From Selaginella moellendorffii (taxonomy: Eukaryota > Streptophyta > Lycopodiopsida > Selaginellales > Selaginellaceae): DNA of 64,000 nucleotides. The first letter of the stretch is position 1. Each line of letters starts with the position of its first letter. The translations under genes and the position numbers were made by a program. Positions 44,140 through 53,415 of this stretch are shown piece by piece. The notes beneath the pieces are model-generated. The model made no database searches. It worked only from the letters and a program-made list of their open reading frames with translations, and was not told where the DNA came from. Location of the stretch: NCBI RefSeq assembly GCF_000143415.4, contig NW_003314266.1:1601505-1665504 (forward strand). The letters run 5' to 3'.

Positions 44140-46317
44140 ATGAATGAGAGAATTCTAAGTCGCGAGGAAATCTTCAATACTGTGAGGTCATGCAAAACTC
44201 TCTCGTCTGTCAATGCAGTCCATGCACAAATTCAACCAGCAGGCCATGCTAATGACGTCTTTCTCTGGAATCTTCTTATAGATGCATACGGGAGATTTGG
44301 TGACGCTGTGTCTGCTAGAAAGATTTTTGGCAATCTTGCCGGTAAGAACATATACTCATGGTCTTTGATGCTCTCCGCATATGCCCGCAATGAGCATCTT
44401 GACTTGGCTGAGGAGGTATATGCTGCAATGCCTGAATGGAATCTTGTGTGCTGGAACACACTCCTCACGGCTTACAAGCAGCATTCGCGTGTGGAATCGG
44501 CAAAGCTTCTCTTTGATTCCATCCAAGAAAGAACCCTCATGTCGTGGAATCTTCTCTTAACGGCATATACCCAAAATAGGTATCTTAAAGAGGCGAAGCT
44601 TCTCTTTGACAAAATGCCCGAGTGGGATCAAGTATCGTTTACGTCTATGCTGACTGGCTATGTCCGTACCTCAGACATTGGCCAAGCCAAAGCTCTGTAC
44701 GAAAGCATGCCATACTGGGACTTGGTAGTGTCAACAGCCATGCTCTCTGCATATTCTCTGGCAGGGCATCTGGAAGATGCGGAGAGCATTTTCTACAGGA
44801 TGCAAGAGTGGAATCTCGTGTCTTGGAACGCAATTTTATCAGCATATTCTCGGCATGGCTGTCTAGACGTTGCCAGGAAAATCTTTGATGGCATGAGAGA
44901 GAGTAATATCATATCTTGGAATGCCTTGCTCTCGGCATATGCCCTCAAAGGCCATGTCAAGCAAGCCAAGCTAGTTTTTGATTCCATGCTTGAGTGGAAT
45001 TTAATTTCTTGGACTACAATGTTGACAGGGTATTGTCTAAACGGCTGCCTAGAAGAAGCCAAGCTTGTTTTCGACAGTATGAAAGAGCGAGATTTGGTAT
45101 CGTGGAATGCCATGCTCTCGGGATATTCCCTAAACGGGCATTTGTCTCTGGCCGTAGATCTCTTTCACAGAATGAACGAATGGGATCTCGTGTCGTGGAA
45201 CACACTGCTCACTGCGTACGTACAGTCCGGAAGCATAGATGATGCGAAGAATCTCTTCGACTCAATGCCCGCGAGAGACATCGTATCGTGGAACGCAATC
45301 CTTGCCGCGTTTGCCCAGCGAGGGAATCTGTGCAAAGCGAAAGAAGTGTACGATGCAATGAAAGTGCACGGACTGATCCCGTGTACGACACTGATCACCG
45401 CGTACGGAGAGACTGGGAATCTCAAAGAATCGAAAGGTATCTTTGATTCTATGCCCCAACAGGACCTTGCATCGCACAACTCATTGCTCTCCGCATTTGC
45501 CCAGAACGGGCATTTGGAGGAGGCCAAGGCACTGTTTGACACAATGCGGGAGTGGAACCTGGTGTCGTACACCGCGCTTCTAAACGGCCACGCCCTGTAC
45601 GGCAGCCTGGACGAGGCGCGGCGGGTGTTTGACTCGATGCACGACCACGACCTCGTCGCGTTGACCTCGATGATCTCGGCGTACTCGGTCAACGGGCACG
45701 TACGGGAGGCGGCGGCGCTGTTCAAGAGCATGCACGAGAGGAATCTGTTTACGTGGAACGCAATGCTATCCGCATATGCCCGAAACGGGCATATACTGAA
45801 GGCGAAGGAACTGTTCGATGGAATGCCGGAGCATGACTTGATCGCTTGGAACGCCCTCCTCGTCGGCTACGCTCAAGCTGGCGAATTCGATCTTGCATCG
45901 CAATCCTTCCGCGAGATGAGCGCGGTGGCGATGCCGGACGAGAGCTGCTTTGTTTGCGGCTTGCTGGCTTGCAGCCACGCTGGAGACGCCGCATCCTGCT
46001 TGAGCCTGTTCGTGTCGATGACGTTTGATTTCGGGAGGATCCCGGCCAAGCAGCACTTCTCGCTCATGGTTGACGCGCTCTGTCGATCGGGTTACCTCAA
46101 GGAGGCCGAGGATCTGATCGAGAGCATGCCCTTTGTTCCCGACGAGGTGGATTGGAAGTGCGTCCTCGCTGCGAGATCGAGGCAAAAGACGAGCAAGAAC
46201 TCGCGACTCGACCAGGCGTTTGCATCAAAGAGGGTTCTCGAGCTGGATCCACAAAACCCAGCCGGGTATGTCTTCCTTGCGATCAACATGGAGAACGCGG
46301 CTATCTCAAGCTTGTAA
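44140..46317 (+). CDS. PLS-class PPR protein B, E-type end, no DYW
   Basis: Intronless, about 725 aa; the first ATG in frame is 44140 (MNERILSREEIFNTVRSCK). About 18 tandem 31-aa repeats of the MPEWNLVSWNALLSAYSRHG type follow from about residue 45, with Trp/Asn nearly invariant. Then come SCFVCGLLACSHAGDAA, HFSLMVDALCRSGYLKEAED and an E1-like LIESMPFVPDEVDWKCVLAA. The end NPAGYVFLAINMENAAISSL lies where the E1 motif would continue, so E2 and DYW are missing. It is closely related to PPR A, probably a tandem duplicate, but has more repeats. Base and codon use become GC-richer in its 3' third than in its 5' part. The N-terminus gives no clear organelle signal. Confidence 0.88.
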   Translation: MNERILSREEIFNTVRSCKTLSSVNAVHAQIQPAGHANDVFLWNLLIDAYGRFGDAVSARKIFGNLAGKNIYSWSLMLSAYARNEHLDLAEEVYAAMPEWNLVCWNTLLTAYKQHSRVESAKLLFDSIQERTLMSWNLLLTAYTQNRYLKEAKLLFDKMPEWDQVSFTSMLTGYVRTSDIGQAKALYESMPYWDLVVSTAMLSAYSLAGHLEDAESIFYRMQEWNLVSWNAILSAYSRHGCLDVARKIFDGMRESNIISWNALLSAYALKGHVKQAKLVFDSMLEWNLISWTTMLTGYCLNGCLEEAKLVFDSMKERDLVSWNAMLSGYSLNGHLSLAVDLFHRMNEWDLVSWNTLLTAYVQSGSIDDAKNLFDSMPARDIVSWNAILAAFAQRGNLCKAKEVYDAMKVHGLIPCTTLITAYGETGNLKESKGIFDSMPQQDLASHNSLLSAFAQNGHLEEAKALFDTMREWNLVSYTALLNGHALYGSLDEARRVFDSMHDHDLVALTSMISAYSVNGHVREAAALFKSMHERNLFTWNAMLSAYARNGHILKAKELFDGMPEHDLIAWNALLVGYAQAGEFDLASQSFREMSAVAMPDESCFVCGLLACSHAGDAASCLSLFVSMTFDFGRIPAKQHFSLMVDALCRSGYLKEAEDLIESMPFVPDEVDWKCVLAARSRQKTSKNSRLDQAFASKRVLELDPQNPAGYVFLAINMENAAISSL

Positions 46318-46405
46318 GCATATAGAACAATCGAATCGATAACTTACTATAACACATTTATGAGATTGATGGAACAAATCCAAGGAAACGTTGTCCCAGA
46401 GAATT

Positions 46406-47614
46406 TCAGCTCTCTTTCAGCGCGAAGCTTGCGGTGGAGCAAATTGCGCCGGCACTGGCAGCCAGAGTGACTGTCCGGTTGATCTGAGACTCACTGCTTC
46501 ACTCAAATGGTGTTAGAAAAGATCTCTAATGCGAGTGTGAGATGTCTCACCTTAGAACAGGCGGAGGAGCGCTCAGCTGTTGCGAGAAGTGATGGACGCG
46601 ACCGGCAAACTTCTCTACGTCAAAATTCTCGTCGGGTGGAGCGACGCAGTGTCTTTGCATCTCTTGGACTTTCCTAATGGTGTTTTCCTGCAGGGAAAGC
46701 AAAACAAGCTCGTGGTGAGATAGAACTCATAGATAGATAGATATTTCACGGAATGAGAATCGATTAGACTCACCAGGTTGGAGCCCTCTGCCGCAAGAGT
46801 AGCGTCCATGTTCATAAACATTTGCATCCATTGACCGTCCCGTCCGATGTGACCGGAAACAATGACGCCGCGAACATTTCTCCTGCTCCTTTTCAAGGCT
46901 GGGAAGAAAAACGAAAGCACAGAAAATCACGATCCATCCCACGTTACAGAAATAAAGTAGCTGACCAGCTAGCCGTCCCTTCAAGTCGAGGTGGAGAAGC
47001 TCCAGCCAGCGAGATGCTACACTCACGGCTGCACAAAAGGCGAGAAGAAAACAGGAAGAGAAGTTTAGCACCTTTACGAAGAAACAAGAACACCATCGCC
47101 AAACATACCTGCGCTTGCGAACAATGGTGTCACAGCGGCCGCAGAAACATAGTTGTTATCCTCCGGTTTCCTCTTCCTAGAACTAATTTGCGCCAAAGGG
47201 AAAGAATTCTCCTTGTCATGGCCCTTGTTGTCATCTTCTTCTCCTTCTCTACTTTGATCCCTTGCTACATTCGACTTCTCGCCGCTGGAGCAAGACTCCA
47301 GCGCCAGGAACAGCAAATCCATACTGCTACCGCCTTCAGACTGCGTCACGAGAGCCAGGGTTGTATGGAATCGAATCGATCCCAATCTAAATCCAAGAGC
47401 TTACCAGTGGCGCGAGAGGCTTTCTTGCCGCGGTGTTGACAGTATTGACGCAGCAGCTCGCCAGTGGCTTCATTCGCCCGCCGTGCACGCCATCGTCTTC
47501 CTCGTCGCTCTCCACGGCGATGCGGCTACTCGCTCGAGGCCGAGATCTCTCTCGCCTGGCCACCGAATGGAGGCGATTCGAGCGGCCCCCAGCAATGCCA
47601 GCAGCAGCCACCAT
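46406..47614 (-). CDS. Unrecognised plant protein
   Basis: Six or so exons join in phase. Start MVAAAGIAGGRSNRLHSVAR at 47614, continuing as a basic/acidic leader with ESDEEDDGVHGG. Next is SEGGSSMDLLFLALESCSSG and a charged stretch, SREGEEDDNKGHDKENSF then PLAQISSRKRKPEDNN. Then VSVASRWLELLHLDLKGRLA, ALKRSRRNVRGVIVSG, MQMFMNMDATLAAEGSNLEN, TIRKVQEMQRHCVAPP and FAGRVHHFSQQLSAPPPVL. It ends TASFALKES at the TGA at 46406-46408. RKRKPE is a plausible nuclear signal, and the WLELLHLDLKGRLAALKRSR helix looks conserved, but I do not recognise the family. Exon phases and compositions support a real gene. Divergent from VPS25 (252 bp between starts). Confidence 0.62.
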
Positions 47615-47667
47615 AGCCTCGCGCCTGGAAGACCAACCCTAGCAAAGGGAATGCGCGCCAGAACGCT

Positions 47668-47675
47668 AAACCCTA
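47668..47675 (+). promoter_or_regulatory. telo-box upstream of the unrecognised gene
   Basis: AAACCCTA, 54 bp before the minus-strand ATG at 47614. Confidence 0.35.
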
Positions 47676-47841
47676 GCCTGGGGAGCGCGTATCAAAATCT
47701 AGCCGCCACTAGAGGGAACTCATTTCAAATGCTGCTGTGAGGGAAACCGGCTACTGGCGGTGATGGTGACCGGATGTGCCGGTAAAAGAAACGGAATCAA
47801 ATGGCATATTCTCAAGGGACCAAATTATTCTCATGAAGTTT

Positions 47842-47849
47842 TAGGGTTT
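47842..47849 (-). promoter_or_regulatory. telo-box upstream of VPS25
   Basis: TAGGGTTT, 17 bp upstream of the ATG at 47866. Confidence 0.4.
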
Positions 47850-47865
47850 GTGAATAGCGGGGGCG

Positions 47866-48730
47866 ATGGGCGACTTCAAGTTCCCATATTTCTTTGATTA
47901 TCCGCCTTACTTCACGTAATCGTGTGATTTCCCTGTTGCTCGTGTGCGCCTTACCAAGATTTGTTTTTTTTTTCTGGATTTTTTTCTACTTTTTTTCTTG
48001 ATGAAAGATTGCAGCCGGTCCAAGACACCAGAGAAAAGCAAATGCAGCTATGGAAGGAGCTCATTCTCAGGTATTGCCAACACCACAAGTGTTTCATCAT
48101 CAATCTAGAACAGGAGTTCCCTCTATTCCAGAATTTGAGCATCCAGAGTATGTCGCTTCGCTCTTCTTGTAATTTTTCCTCAGGATGTTCTTGTGATTTC
48201 TCGTGATTGATCACAGGAAAACTTAGTTTTGAAGCTCGAGAGATGTTTCTAGCAGCTCTGGTTGCCGAAGGTATGTTCCTCTTTATTTTTCCTCTTGAGT
48301 CTCTCATTTCACTTTTACAAACACAGGGAAAGCCGAGTGGCTCGACAAAGCACATAAGAAGTGCCTCGTTCTCTGGCGGTCGATTCAGGAGTGGAGCGAG
48401 ATGATCTTGCAGCTTGTAAGCCAAACACTCCTGTTTGCTAAGATCGTTTCCTCTTGAACTTCCGCAGGTTAGAGACAATGCAATGGAGGATGGAGTTCTA
48501 ACGCTCGACGAGATCCAGTCAGGGGATGAAAGCCGTGGAACTGGTAAGGAGTTTTGCCACTAGTTTTGTGATCTCCTCGCTTTGGTTTTTTCTTCGTCCG
48601 CGTAGAGCTAGCTGGGATCGATCGTTTCGTGCTGGTGCGAGCACTGAAGCTCCTCGAGCAACGCGGCAAAGCGGCCATGTTTAAAGGCAAGGCTGGAGAC
48701 GACGAGGGCGTCAAATTCAGTGCTTCATAG
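47866..48730 (+). CDS. VPS25: ESCRT-II subunit VPS25
   Basis: Exon 1 (MGDFKFPYFFDYPPYFT) joins over an intron ending at about 48008 to LQPVQDTREKQMQLWKELIL. Further exons give RYCQHHKCFIINLEQEFPLF, KLSFEAREMFLAALVAEG, KAEWLDKAHKKCLVLWRSIQ, EWSEMILQL, VRDNAMEDGVLTLDEIQSGD and GIDRFVLVRALKLLEQRGKA, ending VKFSAS. The PPYFTLQP segment is the PPFFTLQ motif by which VPS25 docks on VPS22/VPS36. Two winged-helix domains follow, total about 180 aa as in the family. ESCRT-II acts at endosomes to sort ubiquitinated cargo into multivesicular bodies. All exons are in phase with no damage. Confidence 0.95.
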
Positions 48731-48863
48731 CGTTTGCTAGGAAAAAAACAAATTAAAAAAAGGAATTATTAATTAAAGACACAAAAAAATCGTTTAAAAA
48801 AAAGAACCCTTTCCATAAAAAGGTGGTAAGGGTTCATTCATTATTCCCTTTTGGATAGCCTAG

Positions 48864-48871
48864 TATAAATA
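48864..48871 (+). promoter_or_regulatory. TATA box of GME copy 2
   Basis: TATAAATA followed by GGGG, 59 bp upstream of the ATG; the leader ends in a (GA)n run at about 48903-48925 that is longer than in copy 1. Confidence 0.6.
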
Positions 48872-48929
48872 GGGGAGAAACATTAGTCGTATCCTAAAGA
48901 AAAGAGAGAGAGAGAGAGAGAGAGCAGCC

Positions 48930-50264
48930 ATGGAATCCTTTGGAGCTTACACAGTTGGGGCAGAGCTGGAGCGTGAGGCCTACTGGCCAGAAGCCAAGCT
49001 CCGGATTTGCATCACCGGTGCTGGAGGATTCATAGCATCGCACATTGCACGGCGGCTCAAAGCCGAAGGCCACTATATAATTGCGTCCGACTGGAAGAAA
49101 AACGAACACATGAGCGAGGATATGTTCTGCCATGAGTTCCATCTCGTGGATCTGCGCGTCATGGACAATTGCATGGTGGTGACAAAGGGCGCGGATCACG
49201 TCTTCAATCTCGCGGCCGACATGGGCGGGATGGGTTTCATCCAGTCGAATCACTCAGTCATCCTTTTCAACAATACCATGATCAGCTTCAACATGCTCGA
49301 GGCCTCCCGAATCAATGGAGTCAAAAGGTGTGGATTCTTCTTTTTGTTCTGAGAATTTGGAGCTCACTTTTCCTTTTGGCTTGCAGATTCTTTTACGCGT
49401 CCAGCGCATGCATCTATCCGGAGTTCAAACAGCTAGAAACGAACGTGAGTCTCAAAGAAGGCGATGCATGGCCGGCAGAGGTATGTGAAAGAAAGAAATC
49501 CTTTCTTTCTGATCTGGAAGTTCTAAAACTCTTGTTTTCCTTGCAGCCCCAAGATGCCTATGGGCTGGAGAAGCTGTGCACCGAAGAGCTGTGCAAGCAC
49601 TACACCAAGGATTTTGGAATCGAGTGCCGGATTGGGCGCTTCCACAACATCTACGGGCCTTTTGGTACCTGGAAAGGTGAGCTTAGATTCTTGGAGCTTC
49701 CTTTTTCTTCTCTTGCTCGAAGCTTAGAGTGTGATGGGTGACTGACAAATCGATCTCACAGGCGGACGAGAGAAGGCTCCAGCCGCGTTTTGTCGCAAGG
49801 CCCTGACTTCCACCGACAAATTCGAGATGTGGGGCGATGGTATGCAGACGCGATCCTTCACGTTCATCGACGAGTGCGTGGAGGGCGTCTTGCGACTCAC
49901 CAAGTCCGACTTCCGGGAGCCGCTCAACATCGGCAGCGACGAGATGGTGAGCATGAACGAGATGGCGGAGATGATCCTGGGCTTTGAAAACAAGCAAATT
50001 CCAATCCAGCACATCCCCGGGCCGGAGGGAGTCCGCGGAAGGAACTCGGACAACAGTCTGATCAAGGAGAAGCTGGGCTGGGCTCCCTCGATGCGACTGA
50101 GAGATGGGCTGCGAATCACCTACATGTGGATCAAGGAGCAACTTGAAAGGGAGATGGCGGAGGGATCACACGACTTGGCGGCAGCTTACAGCTCCTCCAA
50201 GGTTGTGGGAACTCAAGCTCCAGTCCAGCTCGGCTCACTCAGGAAGGCCGATGGAAAGGAATGA
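48930..50264 (+). CDS. GME: GDP-mannose 3,5-epimerase, copy 2
   Basis: Same four-exon structure as copy 1 with intron sequences that are almost identical (for example the 58-bp intron after INGVKR differs by one base). ICITGAGGFIASHIARRL, SACIYPE, DAYGLEK and IGRFHNIYGPFGTWK are all intact; it ends LGSLRKADGKE at the TGA at 50262-50264. It makes GDP-L-galactose for ascorbate and cell-wall polymers. Such high intron identity suggests recent duplication or ongoing gene conversion between arms. VPS25 ends 200 bp upstream; the promoter is its own (TATA at 48864). Confidence 0.95.
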
Positions 50265-50344
50265 TGAATTCCTGACTTGCATAGGTTTCTTACAAAGAAA
50301 CACAGAAAGTTGACTAAAATTTGACTGTTCACCAAATGTCCTAA

Positions 50345-50780
50345 GAAACCACTTCTAAATGTAATTCTAACTCGCCTTGGGGATAGTATATCTCATCTGT
50401 GAAGTTCTATCTGCTTCTCCACTAAGAATCTAGAACAAGAGACGAAGAAATCCATTTTTTATCTGGTAACAAGGAGAGAATAGATGCGCTTCACCTGAAG
50501 CGATTGTTTGCTTCAATAGGATTTTATGACACTCGTCACTTGAACGTCATGTAGCATTCTCCACACATGCTTACGTTGAATATCATGGTGCCTGAGAGCT
50601 ACGATCTTGAATAGGGACAGAAACAAGCAAGAACAAATGGAAACTCCCGCGAGTTCATCTTGTTAGGGAGCTAGAAGTGGGATGCTTCGCATTCGCTCCA
50701 TGATCGGTACAACGTGTGGCTTCTCGATCTTTAGACCTAGGTTCCTGCATTGATATTCACCAATCTAAAACCACTGTTTG
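50345..50780 (-). pseudogene. Partial decayed AlkB copy (3' half)
   Basis: Minus-strand match to 51000-51540: remnants of the last intron/exon (ATCTAGAACAAGAGACGAAG), CACTTGAACGTCATGTAGCATTCTCCACAC, and GAGTTCATCTTGTTAGGGAG ... GGATGCTTCGCATTCGCTCC. Segments between are deleted, including the Fe-binding HxD. Homology fades near 50780. Confidence 0.8.
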
Positions 50781-50929
50781 TGTTGCGTGTTGCGAAAAAG
50801 GTCCCATACGTCTTCATCTTTGTAACTCTGAAGCATCTAAGAACGATGTATCATTGCCTGCATTCTTTTTAGTTAAAAGTTAATATATTCAATTTCTCTC
50901 TTAAATTTGAAGAACTTTTGTGTACATAA

Positions 50930-50957
50930 CAGCTCCTCCAAGGTTGTGGGAACTCAG
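50930..50957 (+). repeat. Duplicated fragment of the GME 3' end
   Basis: AGCTCCTCCAAGGTTGTGGG and the next six bases repeat GME codons at 50192-50217, then continue into a copy of the sequence that follows GME. This marks a tandem duplication breakpoint that created two AlkB copies behind GME copy 2. Confidence 0.8.
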
Positions 50958-50997
50958 AATAAATACCATATACAATTGTGTGACTTGCATTTCTTGC

Positions 50998-52290
50998 TTA
51001 AGAAATCACCTCTCTAAACGTGATACTAACTCTCCTCGGTGATAACAAGTCCCGGTTCTCAATCTCATGTGTGAAGTTATATCTACTATCTCCGGTAAGT
51101 ATCTAGAACAAGAGAAGAAAAAAATCCGATAAAATAGAAGACAGAAGTTTTGATTTACCTGTAGAGATCGTTGCTTTAATCGGATTTTGTGGCACTCATA
51201 CGCACCCCTTTCTCGCTTGAACGTCATGTAGCATTCTCCACACATGCTTAAGTTGACGATCAATGTGCCTGAGAGCTAAAAACACTTGTGATCTTGAATA
51301 GGCAACGAGCAAGAACAAATGAAAGACAGCTGGAAAGGATTGAGAGAACCTGGCGATCATCGACGTGAGGCCGCAGGAAGTGTCCGGATTCCCTAATATA
51401 CTCCAGCGAGTTCATCTCGTTGGGGAAGAACTCGGCTAGAAGTGGGATGCTTCGCATTCGCTCCATGATCGGCTCCAGGACGTGTGGCATCTCAAACTTT
51501 GGAGCTAAGATTTTCCTGTGAACAAAAGCATTGATCTCCACAAATCTAAGACCAAAGAAAAACTCGGAAAACACAAGAAAAGAAAAAGAACAAACCTTTT
51601 GCCTAGAGCCATCACAAGGCCGTAAGACTTGCCATTGTTTAAGCCAGTGAAACTGTAAGGCTTCCAGAGATTCCTAGCATCCGAATCCATTGCAAAGATG
51701 AGCTTCTCCTCTTCCTGGGAGATCAAGTGCGTCAAGAGAAAATGGTCCAAAATCAAGGCTTACCTCGCAAGATATAAAGTTTTCAACGAGCTGGTATCCA
51801 TTCATAACGGAAGGTTTGGGCTGGACACGCGAAGAAGAAAGTGCCACGAACACCGACGAACAAGAAGCTTGCTCGTCGAGACAAATGGTTTCTTCTCTTC
51901 CTGCCGATAGTAAAACCTTGAGCCCAAGTTGAGAAAAAAAGAAAAGAAAACAAAACAAGAGACTTGCCAGTGAGAGGTGTTTGCTTTTGAGACGCATTTC
52001 TAGCGGGCTTGCAATCCAGATCCAGATGCACATTTATCAGTGTGGTAGCCACCTTGAGCTGATAAACAAAATGGGATGAGTATTTGGACAATTTACTTAG
52101 AATTCAGCTGATAAGATTTATTCAACCTGGATTACTACCAAAAGAGAAATAAACTAAGAACCTGGCAAGCTGGGCACTCAACAAACGACGATGCCCCGGT
52201 GTTGACAAGCCTCTGTTGCTGAGGTGACGCCCTCGATGACGATTTCTTGAGCGCCCTCTTCTTGGGAGCTACCTTGCTAGTCGGCCGCAT
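50998..52290 (-). CDS. UBZ4 zinc finger + AlkB-like 2OG-Fe(II) dioxygenase
   Basis: Starts MRPTSKVAPKKRALKKSSSR at 52290, a Lys-rich, probably nuclear leader. A zinc finger is split by intron 1: FVECPACQ | LKVATTLINVHLDLDC, i.e. C-x2-C-x11-H-x4-C, like UBZ4 (RAD18-type) ubiquitin-binding fingers. The next intron begins GCAAGT, a GC-AG type. Then GREETICLDEQASCSS, VMNGYQLVENFISCEEEEKL, IFAMDSDARNLWKPYSFTGL and KSYGLVMALGKR. The double-stranded beta-helix follows: RESGHFLRPHVDDRQ (Fe ligands H and D), LIVNLSMCGECYMTFKRERG, RYNFTHEIENRDLL (second His) and SPRRVSITFREVIS, with the 2OG-binding Arg. The stop is at 50998-51000. AlkB enzymes oxidatively demethylate nucleic acid bases; the ubiquitin-binding finger suggests recruitment to ubiquitinated chromatin or PCNA. 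Convergent with GME copy 2. Confidence 0.85.
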
Positions 52291-52514
52291 CGCCTACAGC
52301 CCTAAATTCTTGTGCATTTGAAACAAATGTGAGGCATGGAAGAAAAAATCCAAGCCGTGGAGGCACTTAAGGATACAAACTCTTTTGCTCAAGTCCAAGC
52401 CTGTAGAAGGACCCATGGATATTGGACAACAATCTCTGTTGAATCAAAATATAGTTTTGGAGAGTATTTGCATTGTTTTGAATTATCTTAGTGACAGATC
52501 AAATAAATAAATAA

Positions 52515-52585
52515 GCACTGCTGGTCTAGTGGTAGAATAGTTCCCTGCCACGGAACAGACCCGGGTTCGATTCCCGGGCAGTGCA
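52515..52585 (+). tRNA. tRNA-Gly (GCC)
   Basis: 71 nt. GCACTGC pairs perfectly with GCAGTGC, discriminator A. D arm TGGTCTAGTGGTAGAATA; anticodon loop CTGCCAC with GCC; T arm CCCGGG-TTCGATT-CCCGGG. A and B boxes are canonical. Confidence 0.96.
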
Positions 52586-53415
52586 GGTCACGGTCACATT
52601 GCATAGTTTTGTTTTCGGGCAGTTTTCCAATGGTTGTTGCGAAACATTAACAAATGTCAAAATGTGGCCTACAGCTGCAACCATGAGAAGAAAAAGGAGA
52701 ACAAAAGCTCAGTCGGTCAATCCCCGCGCAGTCTTGTATATGCTGCTCTGCAGCTGCATCACGTACGCAATGCGACAAGGAAGAAAACAATGGCACACAT
52801 AACCGCACGTCGGCTTAATCTATATACTTTCTCGCTTTCAATGCAAGCAGCATAGAAAAATGCATGAGAGCAAACAGGAGAGGCACTCCTTCCACATGCA
52901 CTCCACGCCAGAAAAGCACGGCAAATGCAAGCATTCGAACAAGAGAAAGGCTGCAAATTTTCAAGCAAACCAGCGACAAGCCCTCACAGGCGGACTGACT
53001 ATGAGCAAGTTGCAACACAGCGCATGAAGCCTTACAGCAGAGGAAACAAAAAAACGAGGAAAGAATATTAAAACAATCAGCGAGAGAGTAAAAAGAAATA
53101 GAGACATACACTACCTATTGTTATATGTTACATCATCCCAGTCTTCTTCACGCATTACAGGAGGAGAAAAAAATACATCTGTAGAAAGAAAGGCACAATG
53201 AGAAAGAGGTTTGACAAACGTTGTAATTAATGCGTAACATCGCAGTCACAGGCACAGGCACTTGCGTGGAGTACAAGCGGGAGATGCGACGAGTGGAGGG
53301 AATATATGATCGGGATCCACACGGAAGCACAACAGGAACGCACAACAGGAAGCATGAAAGATGGAAAGAAAGCACTCAGTCGATATAAGTACCTTAGAAG
53401 TTGCGTCGTTTAGAG
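52586..53415. other. Intergenic, probable NPH3 3' UTR, no gene
   Basis: Short ORFs only; no family match. Confidence 0.5.

Larger units (their letters stand above)
48810..50780. repeat. Right arm of the large inverted duplication
   Basis: Reverse-complement match to 11930-14520: promoter, GME and the 3' half of an AlkB copy (50345-50780). The intact AlkB follows as a further, tandem copy. Confidence 0.85.

Noticed and set aside
45165-45731. 188-aa minus-strand ORF
   Set aside because: Shadow of the PPR B repeats.
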